From an uncultured Synergistaceae bacterium (GTDB lineage Bacteria > Synergistota > Synergistia > Synergistales > Aminobacteriaceae), in contig CALMZW010000386.1 in the NCBI GenBank assembly GCA_937870605.1, forward strand, positions 1 through 14,758: 14,758 nt of DNA. Direction: 5' to 3'. Below the pieces are notes generated by a model. The model had not been told where the DNA came from. It ran no database searches and saw only the letters and a list, made by a program, of their open reading frames with translations. How positions within the stretch are numbered: position 1 is the first letter of the stretch; each line of letters begins with the position of its first letter. The position numbers were made by a program, and so were the translations under genes. Shown in pieces: positions 6,889 through 13,529 of the stretch.

Positions 6889-7311
6889 TCAGTGCTTCGT
6901 GCGATGCAGGTCGGTGACGGTCGCCCAGCTCTTTGCGCCCGGCTCGACGTGATAGATGCACATCCCCCGCCAGTCAAGAGCGAGTTCGGCGCGGACGAAT
7001 CCGTCGACACCCTCGGTGAAATAGACGGCGAGGTCCTCGGAATCCGTCCCCGCGCCCACGGAGCCCGCGATCGGCTTCGAGTACTTCGTGCCGTCCGGAT
7101 AGCTCGCCTCCATGTAGCCGCTGAAGATGTCGCCGCTCTGCGCCTGGAAGACGTACACGGCCTTCCCGCGCTGATCCTGGTTCCCCTGCTGGTCCATCGC
7201 CAGAATATACCCCACCCAGCGCCCCACGAGATTCGGAACGTCTCCGGCGAACGCCGTCGAAACGGACAACGCAAGAACGAGAAGCACGAATATCGAACAT
7301 ACCTTTCTCAT
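6889..7311 (-). CDS. Small secreted protein of unknown function (140 residues)
   Basis: I do not recognise a family. Residues 1-22 are a clear signal peptide (MRKVCS, then a Leu/Val core, cleavage after AFA before GDVPN), so the mature protein of about 118 residues is exported. The mature part has NLVGRWVGYI at its start, then short beta-like segments ending in Gly turns (GKAVYVFQAQ, DIFSGYMEASY, DLAVYFTEG, GFVRAELALDW, GMCIYHVEPG). The opening LxGxWxG followed by alternating strands is reminiscent of small beta-barrels such as lipocalin or avidin types, but this is only a resemblance. One Cys remains in the mature part (C118). It has its own promoter and terminator, so it is a monocistronic unit between the transporter genes and the large surface protein. 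The start is the ATG at 7309-7311, preceded by GGGGGTG. Coding is supported by the signal peptide and flanking control sites. Confidence 0.85.
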   Translation of the reverse strand: MRKVCSIFVLLVLALSVSTAFAGDVPNLVGRWVGYILAMDQQGNQDQRGKAVYVFQAQSGDIFSGYMEASYPDGTKYSKPIAGSVGAGTDSEDLAVYFTEGVDGFVRAELALDWRGMCIYHVEPGAKSWATVTDLHRTKH

Positions 7312-7356
7312 CTATACAGCACCCCCGCGCACCGTGGAATTTCGGTCTGTCCGCGA

Positions 7357-7365
7357 ATTATAGCA
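7357..7365 (-). promoter_or_regulatory. Promoter of the small secreted protein gene (consensus extended -10)
   Basis: On the minus strand this reads TGCTATAAT: a perfect TATAAT with the TGN extension. The -35 position 17 nt upstream holds only a weak TGCGGA. Transcription would start near 7350, giving a leader of about 40 nt before the ATG at 7311. Confidence 0.7.
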
Positions 7366-7487
7366 TGACCGCCGGGTTCTCCGCATTTCACGCGCCGGAA
7401 GATCCGGGGCGCCCCTTGACCTTGACACGCCGGCAGGGTGGATCATACGCACGTACGCCCGAACTCCCCTATGGCGAAGAACGCGGC

Positions 7488-7518
7488 TTGACTCTATACT
7501 CGAAAGAGTATGACGTCT
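7488..7518 (+). promoter_or_regulatory. Candidate regulated promoter with palindromic operator
   Basis: TTGACT (7488-7493) is followed by the inverted repeat ATACTC-GAAA-GAGTAT (7496-7511). A -10 hexamer is uncertain: TATGAC at 7509-7514 gives a 15-nt spacer, while the 19-20 nt spacer typical of MerR-family promoters would put the -10 near 7513-7519 (ACGTCT/CGTCTA), which is weak. A palindrome between -35 and -10 right after TTGACT is the hallmark layout of MerR-family operators, but no regulator gene is in view. Confidence 0.4.
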
Positions 7519-7542
7519 ACGGATGCGCAGCGATGTCGTCCG

Positions 7543-7610
7543 TTTCGGCCGGGAAGATCCCATTCCGAAAGGTCGTGATGCCCGGAGACGCAATTGACGG
7601 TTCCCCGTCG
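7543..7610 (+). promoter_or_regulatory. Structured mRNA leader (two hairpins)
   Basis: TTTCGG at 7543-7548 pairs with CCGAAA at 7565-7570, enclosing GGG-AAGAT-CCC (7551-7561). A second hairpin, GACGG-TTCC-CCGTC, spans 7597-7610 and ends 17 nt before the ribosome site. They do not match a riboswitch class I know; they may only stabilise the messenger. Confidence 0.35.
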
Positions 7611-7627
7611 AACGATACTTCAGACAC

Positions 7628-7633
7628 AGGAGG
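7628..7633 (+). promoter_or_regulatory. Ribosome binding site that fixes the start at 7641
   Basis: AGGAGG lies 7 nt before the ATG at 7641. It decides the start against the in-frame upstream codons, and the sequence that follows is a signal peptide. Confidence 0.85.
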
Positions 7634-7640
7634 GGATTCT

Positions 7641-10600
7641 ATGCACGAAACGAAGAAACGCAGCGGATACGAACGAATCGGCCGGCGAGCCGTCGGAACA
7701 TTCGCGATGGCGGCCGTCATCGCGGCCGGTCTCTGTATGGCGGCTCCGGTTCCGGCGATCGCGGCCGAGGACCACGTCGAACCGCTCGGATCGGGGTACG
7801 AGAACGTCATCGTCCCGAAGCACCGGGCGATCATCTCGTTCATGGACGCCGATTACGGCCTCAAGACCTACCGCGGCCAGGCGGCGAACCTCGAGACGGA
7901 CCTCTCGAAGTATTACGGCTCGAACGTCATGACGAGCACGAAATCGGATCTCGGCGTCTCCGGCAACGACGACAGCCGTGTCTTCTCCCAGACGCAGGCG
8001 TTCGGCGTCGTCCCGCAGACCAGGACGATCGCCGGCGACTTCATGGGGCAATCGACCTTCGAGAAGGTCCCCACGGGGATCATCTGCACGTCGTACCTGA
8101 CCAAGCATGACGACGACGGCGACAAGACCGATTTCTGGCTGGAGCTGACCGGACGCTCGGAATCGGCCGGGACCGTGGGCCGCATCGGCCGCGTCAAGGT
8201 CTCGGGCATCAAGAGGCCGTATTTCAAGTACAAGTTCAACGCGGACGGCTCCCACGTCGACGCGCCCGCGCTCGACCGGAACGTGGCGCACGACATGGTC
8301 GCCTGGGACTGGGACAGGGACGGGTACACCGACTGGCTGGTGAACTACATCACCAATCCGGACGGAAAAGACGACCACAAGAACACGAAGATCGCGCTCC
8401 TCTTCATCGACGGCAAGTCCCTCTACAACGCCTGCCGCGGATCGGGAAGCGTCAAGGTCTGGACCGGACCGTGGATCGAGTACACCACCGGAGGCGACGT
8501 CGTCGGAGGGCTGACGACCAAGAAGCCGCCGAACAGCAACCGGATGGCCATCGGCGACATGGACGGCGACGGGAACCCGGAGGTCGGCCTCTACTACACC
8601 AAGGTCCAGGGGGGCGGCTTCGGCACGGATCACGACAACGGCCTGAAGCTCCTGCGGCTGACGTATGACGGCTCGGGCGAACCGAAATGGGACTTCTTCT
8701 ACGCGAAGACATCGGACGTCGGCCAGTGGCACGTGCAGTACGACAGCGTCACCGCAGCGATGGGCGACATCGACGGCGACGGGTTCGACGAGATGGCCGT
8801 CTTCCACGGCAACGCGAGCACGTCGGCGAGTTCGTCGACGCTCTACCTCGACATCTACAAGATCGTCAACGGAGAGGTCAAGAAGGTCGTCAAGGGCAAG
8901 GACGTCGGCACGACCGCGCAGCTGGCGGACAAATCGACGCCCGCCGTCGAAGCCTCGATCGCGGACCTCGACGGGGACGGATTCGGCGAGCTGATCCACA
9001 TCCACACGGAGGCGGACCACGCCACGCGGCTTCACATCAACATCCACAAGTGGCCCGTCACGGGCGGCGCCGTCGTCATCACGGACGCGGGGAGCCGGCA
9101 CGGCTACTACCTGACCGACAAGGACAGCGGCTGGAAGATGGACGACGACCACGCGCGCTTCTCGATTGCGACCGGGATGTTCCTGTACCCCGACACCGAA
9201 AAGCTCCGGAAGCAGATCGGCCTCGTCTCGACGCTCGACGGATCGTCCGGGAAGGACGGCGTCCGCTGGGGGATCTTCTCGTGGGACGAGTCGGCGGGCC
9301 TGAAGCTGATCGCCAAGGGGACGAAGGCCGACGGACAGCTCGACTGCAACGTCGTCCCGACGATCACGGCGGCCGACCTCGACGACGACAGCATGGTCCT
9401 CGGCCAGCCGACGGGCTTCACCGTGTATGACAACATCGAGCCGATCTTCATCGTCCAGGCGCCGCCGAGGCACTGGGACACGGTCGCGAGCGGCGACGGG
9501 CAGCGGACGATGGACGCCTTCGCCGTCCTCAACGGCTACTCGACGTCGGTCACCGGAAAGACGACCGACGCGCAGGGGACCAGCACCACGAAGACCAGCT
9601 CGGGGCACTGGGGCGCCTCCGCGGGCTTCTCCGTCTCGAAGGTCAACGTCTTCAAGGAAAACGCGAAGATGTTCGACGCGGGCGTGAAGTACGCGGGCGA
9701 GGCCGTCGCGAAAAACACCGAGTCGAAGACCGTGACGACCACCACGAACCTCACGGCCACGGCGCAGTACGACGACCAGATCTACTACCGCGCGAACACG
9801 CACGACGTCTGGCGCTACCCGGTCCTTTCTCCCGAGTCGCAGGCGTTCGTGGTCAGCGGCGACGAGAAGTACCGCAAGTTCGTCCAGTTCATCGTCCCGC
9901 AGGTGATCGAGTCGAGCTTCGCGCCGACGTCCGGAAAGGAAGTCGACTGGTACGAACCCCGGCACAACGGGCTGAACCTCTTCTCGTACCCGAAGAAGCT
10001 CGAACAGACCCGCGACTATCCGCAGGGCGCCTCGACGAAGCCCGCGGACGATTTCTGGAAGGACATCAACGGAACCGTCCTCGCCAAGAGCACGGGACAG
10101 GTCATGGGCAACGTCGACAGCGCGTCGTACAACTTCACGATCGAGGTCAAGGAGCACCAGGAAGAACTGAAATCGCTGAAGAACACCGTGTCCGCCTACG
10201 CGAACCTCAACCTGCCCGCGTGGGGCGTGGCGATCAAGAAGGTCTTCAGCTTCGGCCTGACCGGGGACTACACCTACGGGACCGACACGATCACGACGTC
10301 CGACCGGAGCAAGCTCGGCGGCATCACGGTCTCCTGGCCGGGCGTGTCGAGCTACGTCAGCCCGTCGGGAATGACCCCGGGAGACCAGCAGTTCACGGTC
10401 GACGCGGCCATCTACACGAGCGACGCGGGCGCGCTTTCCGTCGCCTACGCCGTGGCGAACCTGTACAAGAAATACTCCGCGATCTGGGGCGATACGTCCC
10501 CCTACAACACGACCGCCGACCCGGCGCTGAACCTGCCGCGCCAGTGGGTCATCAACGCGGGCAAGTGGCAGGCGAACCCCTTCCCGGGCGACGCGAGCCG

Positions 10601-11555
10601 CATCCGGGGCCTTGTCTTCCAGGAGGCGTCCATCGTCGAAAAAAGCGGCGTGAGCGGACAGGCCCTGCCCATCAACACGCAGGTTCACGCGACGATGCGC
10701 GTCTACAACTACAGCTTCGTCCCGACCGGCAAGGTGACGGTCACGTTCGCCTTCCAGCCGATCGCGTCGACGCACGAGGACCCGGATGTCACCAAGGCGA
10801 CGACGCTCGGGTCGACGACGATCCTGTCCATTCCGGGCCGCGACAGCGGCACGAGCAACAACTGGCAGGATCTCGGCATCGCCTTCACGACGCACGCGAC
10901 GCAGACCGTAGGCTATCTCCATATTTCGCTCACGACCGACGGAGGCGATCTGCAGGCCAACAACGACCACGGCCAGCTGCTCGTCGGCGTCTATGATCCG
11001 GAGCAGCAGTCGTTCGCAGCGAGCGCAGCGGACAACGAGGACGGCTCGCGGTTCCTCCGGACGCAGGCGAACGGTCGGAGCCTCACCATCGTCCCGGACT
11101 CCATGTCGGTCCGGCCGCTGAACCCCGACGGCACGTTCGGCGCGGAGACGACGGCGCTCGCCCCGGGCGAGACGGCGGTCGTCCAGGCGACGATCCGGTT
11201 CACCGACGCGCAGGGGAGCGCGCAAAGTTCGCTCCTCAACGCCTCGGTCTACCTCCGCAACGCGAGCGGCTTCGTGAGCCACCGGACCGTTCCGATGCTC
11301 GTGAACGGGGAGGATGCCGTCGTTCAGATGCTCTACACGGCGCCCGATACGGCGCAGACCGTGCCGCTGCGGATGATCGCCGCGTCATCCGTCCTGCCGG
11401 CCGCGGATGACGAGAACCCGTCGGGACGCATCGCGACGAAGGTCCTTGTCGTCGGAGACCCCGGCGGCGGATCGGGCGGCGGCTGTTCGACCGGCCCCGC
11501 GCCGGCGGCGGCGCTCCTTGCGCTGCCGCTCGCGCTCCTGTTCCGAAAGCGCTGA
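7641..11555 (+). CDS. Large surface protein with FG-GAP-like calcium loops and Synergist-CTERM sorting tail
   Basis: The 1304-residue product is exported: a signal peptide with a long basic n-region ends at IAA near residue 42. Residues about 120-600 contain DxDxDG loops typical of FG-GAP/integrin-alpha beta-propeller blades: DWDRDGYTD (223-231), GDMDGDGNPE (305-314), GDIDGDGFDE (375-384), ADLDGDGFGE (441-450) and a degenerate ADLDDD (578-583). Residues 635-720 are Ser/Thr/Gly-rich with alternating small and hydrophobic residues. Residues 820-890 include a charged helix-like stretch (VKEHQEELKSLKN) followed by alternating strands (FSFGLTGDYTYG). Residues 988-1120 and 1145-1270 look like Ig/CARDB-type beta domains. 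The C-terminus has a Gly-rich linker, GGGCSTG with Cys1281, a hydrophobic stretch and FRKR, which fits the Synergist-CTERM sorting signal. The protein is therefore probably anchored on or displayed at the outer surface. Its overall role (adhesin, toxin or binding protein) is not established. Start chosen by AGGAGG and signal peptide. Confidence 0.9.
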   Translation: MHETKKRSGYERIGRRAVGTFAMAAVIAAGLCMAAPVPAIAAEDHVEPLGSGYENVIVPKHRAIISFMDADYGLKTYRGQAANLETDLSKYYGSNVMTSTKSDLGVSGNDDSRVFSQTQAFGVVPQTRTIAGDFMGQSTFEKVPTGIICTSYLTKHDDDGDKTDFWLELTGRSESAGTVGRIGRVKVSGIKRPYFKYKFNADGSHVDAPALDRNVAHDMVAWDWDRDGYTDWLVNYITNPDGKDDHKNTKIALLFIDGKSLYNACRGSGSVKVWTGPWIEYTTGGDVVGGLTTKKPPNSNRMAIGDMDGDGNPEVGLYYTKVQGGGFGTDHDNGLKLLRLTYDGSGEPKWDFFYAKTSDVGQWHVQYDSVTAAMGDIDGDGFDEMAVFHGNASTSASSSTLYLDIYKIVNGEVKKVVKGKDVGTTAQLADKSTPAVEASIADLDGDGFGELIHIHTEADHATRLHINIHKWPVTGGAVVITDAGSRHGYYLTDKDSGWKMDDDHARFSIATGMFLYPDTEKLRKQIGLVSTLDGSSGKDGVRWGIFSWDESAGLKLIAKGTKADGQLDCNVVPTITAADLDDDSMVLGQPTGFTVYDNIEPIFIVQAPPRHWDTVASGDGQRTMDAFAVLNGYSTSVTGKTTDAQGTSTTKTSSGHWGASAGFSVSKVNVFKENAKMFDAGVKYAGEAVAKNTESKTVTTTTNLTATAQYDDQIYYRANTHDVWRYPVLSPESQAFVVSGDEKYRKFVQFIVPQVIESSFAPTSGKEVDWYEPRHNGLNLFSYPKKLEQTRDYPQGASTKPADDFWKDINGTVLAKSTGQVMGNVDSASYNFTIEVKEHQEELKSLKNTVSAYANLNLPAWGVAIKKVFSFGLTGDYTYGTDTITTSDRSKLGGITVSWPGVSSYVSPSGMTPGDQQFTVDAAIYTSDAGALSVAYAVANLYKKYSAIWGDTSPYNTTADPALNLPRQWVINAGKWQANPFPGDASRIRGLVFQEASIVEKSGVSGQALPINTQVHATMRVYNYSFVPTGKVTVTFAFQPIASTHEDPDVTKATTLGSTTILSIPGRDSGTSNNWQDLGIAFTTHATQTVGYLHISLTTDGGDLQANNDHGQLLVGVYDPEQQSFAASAADNEDGSRFLRTQANGRSLTIVPDSMSVRPLNPDGTFGAETTALAPGETAVVQATIRFTDAQGSAQSSLLNASVYLRNASGFVSHRTVPMLVNGEDAVVQMLYTAPDTAQTVPLRMIAASSVLPAADDENPSGRIATKVLVVGDPGGGSGGGCSTGPAPAAALLALPLALLFRKR
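8307..8990 (+). repeat. Four FG-GAP-like calcium-binding loop repeats
   Basis: Four DxDxDG loops fall at codons starting near 8307, 8556, 8766 and 8964, spaced 83, 70 and 66 residues apart. The last three share G/A-D-x-D-G-D-G-x-x-E. This spacing fits blades of a beta-propeller. They are protein-level repeats that have diverged at the DNA level. Confidence 0.8.
11463..11552 (+). other. Synergist-CTERM-type sorting signal (coding for residues 1275-1304)
   Basis: The encoded tail is GGGSGGGCSTG, then a Pro/Ala/Leu hydrophobic run and FRKR. It has the tripartite form of a C-terminal sorting signal with an invariant Cys after glycines. From memory this is the form found across many exported Synergistota proteins. 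The processing enzyme is not in the window. Confidence 0.8.
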
Positions 11556-11574
11556 AGCGAAAACGAGACAAAGA

Positions 11575-11600
11575 GGGCGCTCCCCTTCAGGGGAGCGCCC
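11575..11600 (+). terminator. GC-rich terminator hairpin after the large surface protein gene
   Basis: A perfect 11-bp stem (11575-11585 with 11590-11600) has a TTCA loop and begins 19 nt after the stop. The following GCTTGCCTCT is poor in T, so termination may be incomplete or need a factor. The TTGCCT in that tail doubles as a -35 candidate for the next gene. Confidence 0.75.
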
Positions 11601-11602
11601 GC

Positions 11603-11633
11603 TTGCCTCTGACCACCTGTCAAGGTATACAAT
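11603..11633 (+). promoter_or_regulatory. Predicted promoter of the lipoprotein gene
   Basis: TTGCCT at 11603-11608 and TATACA at 11626-11631 (within TATACAAT) are 17 nt apart, each matching 4 of 6 consensus bases. Transcription would start near 11638, giving a leader of about 47 nt. Confidence 0.55.
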
Positions 11634-11670
11634 GGCGCCGGTACACGCACGAAATCCGAAACATGCCATC

Positions 11671-11676
11671 GGGAGG
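11671..11676 (+). promoter_or_regulatory. Ribosome binding site supporting a GTG start
   Basis: GGGAGG lies 8 nt before the GTG at 11685. No ATG in frame gives a signal peptide, so this site decides the start. Confidence 0.75.
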
Positions 11677-11684
11677 CGAATGAC

Positions 11685-13424
11685 GTGCGCAACAAAAAAC
11701 TCATTTTCTTTATTCTCTTGCTATGCACGGCGGCCCTTTTCTCCGGAGGATGCAGCGGCGGAGACGGAACGGCGACGCACGCGATTCTGGACAAGATCTA
11801 TTACATCGGGAACGTTCACGGGGATCTTGCCGCCTACCTCAGGGAGATCGCGGCCGAGTTTCTTCCCTACGACGGCGAAGCGACGGATTCGCCGCTTCTC
11901 GTATCGCTCCGGGAAGGTTTCGAGCCCGACGAATCCACGGCGGAAGCGGTCAAAAGGGTGTTCGACGCCGGACAGATCGTGGCGCTCGAACACGCGACGG
12001 TCGACGAAGTGAACGTCTTTCTGACGGTCATCGGCCAGGAGCCGAACTTCAACATGGACACGGTCTCCGAGGATCTCCGGTACGTCGAGCTGTACGCGGT
12101 CGAAAAGCTGTCGCGCGACGCCGTCCACTCCGACCTTTGCACATGGATCACCCCGGCCGACGGCGTCCCGACGGTGCTTTCCGAGCCGATCGCCAGCGAC
12201 GACGACAAGCCGGGCGTCCCGGACATGGAGGCGTTCCACGCGATGCGGGCGAGAAACTTCGCGACGTACGCCGCCGACAACGAAGCGAAGCAGGAGATGG
12301 TCCGGCAGGCCAGAGAAGCCGGAGAGGCGGCGGTGACCGCGTCGACGAGCGAACTGACGCAGCTCGCGCAGGCGCAGATCTACACCTACGACGCCTCGAT
12401 ATACAGTCAGGCGTTCCAGATCACGTACTACCTCTACGCCTGCCATTCCTACAACGAGGCCAACAACGTCGACTACGACTGGTTCGTCGTCCAGCAGCGC
12501 GGAATGCTGAACCCCTCGGGCAACTACGAGAACAAGAACGGCCAGATGGGATGGAGCGAAACGACGCTCGCGAGGATCCAGGGGTACATGGTCAACTACG
12601 AGTTCGACAACTGGCTCGACTACGACAATTCGCGCCGATACGTCCAACTCATGAACTCGACTCCGGGGACGACGCAGGGCAGTTCGAGCACGACGAGCGG
12701 CTTCTCGTGGAACCTGGGAGGCAACATCGGATTCAACGCCTCGGGCCCCACGGGAGGGCTCAGCGCCGGAATCAGCTTCTCGTCGTCCGAGTCGGTGACG
12801 ATCAGCGACTGCACCGTCACCAACTCGTCCGTCCCGACGAGTTCGGCGACGAACGCCCACTGGACGTTCAGCTTCCCGCGCCCGACGATCAAGAGTTCCG
12901 GCGGCAACCCGTTCTATCTCGGCGAGTTCAACGACGCCGTCCTGCTGTCGCGCAGCAACTTCCAGCCGTACAACCAGTGGATGTGGAAGATCGCTCCCGA
13001 AGCGAGGGATTCGGTCAAACAGTTCAATTCGAAGTTCTCGTGGAAGAACGGCCGGTCGTACGGAAACCAGTACGTCCTCTGGGTCGAGGCGATCGGCACG
13101 ACACATCAGGACTGGGAATCCGACTCGAGGACGTACGTCATCCCGTTCATCTATCCGCCGCTGATCGCCGGGAACAACCTCGACTTCGACGCCAAGGGGA
13201 GCCACGCGCGCCTCGATTTCGGAACGGCCAGAAACTGGACCGCCGCGAGCGACCAGTTCTGGTGCACGCTGAGCGCGACGTCGGGAGACAAGAACGCCGC
13301 GAGCAACGTGTTCGTGACGGTCGATCCGAACGCGAGCGGGGTCGACCGGACGGCGGTCATCACGCTGAGCACGGCCGACGGCAAGGGGACGTACAAGGTC
13401 AAGGTCTTCCAGTCGCGCTACTAG
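11685..13424 (+). CDS. Lipoprotein with amphipathic beta-hairpin (pore-forming-like) and C-terminal BACON domain
   Basis: The 579-residue product starts with GTG. Residues 1-22 form a lipoprotein-type signal (RNKK, hydrophobic core) ending SGG before Cys23; the -3 position is Ser and not Leu, so the lipobox is imperfect. Residues 30-240 are acidic and helical-looking. Residues 240-330 (ITYYLYACHSYNEAN and on) lead into a Ser/Thr/Gly segment. Residues 340-352 and 359-373 alternate hydrophobic with small polar residues, joined by SGPTGG: a textbook amphipathic transmembrane beta-hairpin, as in leukocidin/cytolysin-type beta-pore-forming proteins. The Trp-rich segments after it (W393, W432, W434, W453) would fit that fold. 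Residues about 500-579 match a BACON domain: ARNWTAASDQFWCTLS, a ValThrVal-Asp-Pro-Asn turn, DRTAVITLS, and a final VKVFQ strand. BACON domains are thought to bind glycans or mucin. It has its own promoter and terminator, next to the 1304-residue surface protein. The BACON call is good; the pore-forming idea is inference. Confidence 0.85.
   Translation: MRNKKLIFFILLLCTAALFSGGCSGGDGTATHAILDKIYYIGNVHGDLAAYLREIAAEFLPYDGEATDSPLLVSLREGFEPDESTAEAVKRVFDAGQIVALEHATVDEVNVFLTVIGQEPNFNMDTVSEDLRYVELYAVEKLSRDAVHSDLCTWITPADGVPTVLSEPIASDDDKPGVPDMEAFHAMRARNFATYAADNEAKQEMVRQAREAGEAAVTASTSELTQLAQAQIYTYDASIYSQAFQITYYLYACHSYNEANNVDYDWFVVQQRGMLNPSGNYENKNGQMGWSETTLARIQGYMVNYEFDNWLDYDNSRRYVQLMNSTPGTTQGSSSTTSGFSWNLGGNIGFNASGPTGGLSAGISFSSSESVTISDCTVTNSSVPTSSATNAHWTFSFPRPTIKSSGGNPFYLGEFNDAVLLSRSNFQPYNQWMWKIAPEARDSVKQFNSKFSWKNGRSYGNQYVLWVEAIGTTHQDWESDSRTYVIPFIYPPLIAGNNLDFDAKGSHARLDFGTARNWTAASDQFWCTLSATSGDKNAASNVFVTVDPNASGVDRTAVITLSTADGKGTYKVKVFQSRY
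12702..12809 (+). other. Predicted membrane-inserting beta-hairpin (residues 340-375)
   Basis: F340, W342, L344, G346, I348, F350 and A352 alternate with S, N, G, N, G and N. After SGPTGG the second strand alternates L359, A361, I363, F365, S367, E369, V371 and I373 with S, G, S, S, S, S, T and S. The regularity and the 13-15 residue strand length suit a membrane-spanning hairpin. Confidence 0.5.
13182..13421 (+). other. BACON domain (residues 500-579 of the lipoprotein)
   Basis: The segment has the BACON pattern W-x-A-x(n)-W-x-x-L-S, TSG, V-x-V-x-V-D-x-N, a conserved Arg before a beta strand, and a final V-x-Q at the protein end. BACON domains are best known from Bacteroidota surface enzymes. 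Confidence 0.75.
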
Positions 13425-13470
13425 GCGCCGGAGAGACAGCCCGAACCGGAAACGCGGCATGATGTACGCA

Positions 13471-13504
13471 AAGAGGGGCGGCCCTTCGGGGCCGCCCCTC
13501 TTTT
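13471..13504 (+). terminator. Strong intrinsic terminator shared by convergent genes
   Basis: A perfect 14-bp stem (13471-13484 with 13489-13502) closes on a TTCG tetraloop and runs into TTTT (13501-13504). It lies 46 nt after the lipoprotein stop. On the minus strand the stem is followed by only TTT, so it is stronger for plus-strand transcription but could also serve the converging tryptophanase gene. Confidence 0.92.
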
Positions 13505-13528
13505 CCGTCTCTTTTCCGTCTCTTTTCC
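13498..13528 (+). repeat. 11-bp tandem repeat of T-tracts, 2.8 copies
   Basis: The unit CTCTTTTCCGT occurs at 13498 and 13509 exactly, and at 13520 for nine bases before diverging. It overlaps the terminator tail and ends just before the stop codon of the converging gene. Confidence 0.85.
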
Positions 13529-13529
13529 C

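Larger units (their letters stand above)
7366..7640 (+). other. Leader region upstream of the large surface protein gene
   Basis: This 275-base stretch has no convincing gene. It holds a 10-bp palindrome GGGGCGCCCC at 7406-7415, a TTGACA box at 7422-7427 with a poor CATACG 16 nt later, the TTGACT-plus-palindrome element at 7488-7513, and two small RNA hairpins at 7543-7570 and 7597-7610. The reading frame is open from 7365 in phase with the gene at 7641, but that stretch lacks a ribosome site and begins inside the divergent promoter. Confidence 0.6.

Noticed and set aside
7594..7622. TTGACG with TACTTC as a promoter just upstream of 7641
   Set aside because: The -10 match is poor and transcription would start at or inside the ribosome site.
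7365..7640. Upstream extension of the large surface protein to a start at 7365
   Set aside because: It begins within the divergent TATAAT promoter, has no ribosome site, and would put the signal peptide 92 residues inside the protein.
7620..11282. Very long open frame on the minus strand, opposite the large surface protein
   Set aside because: It is Arg/Val/Asp-rich low-complexity protein, a GC-rich antisense shadow of a gene that has a signal peptide, recognisable domains and a ribosome site on the plus strand.
11721..13462. Long open frames in other phases and on the opposite strand across the lipoprotein gene
   Set aside because: They are Arg-rich with no motifs, and they run through the end of the real gene. 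The lipoprotein frame has a signal peptide and BACON domain.
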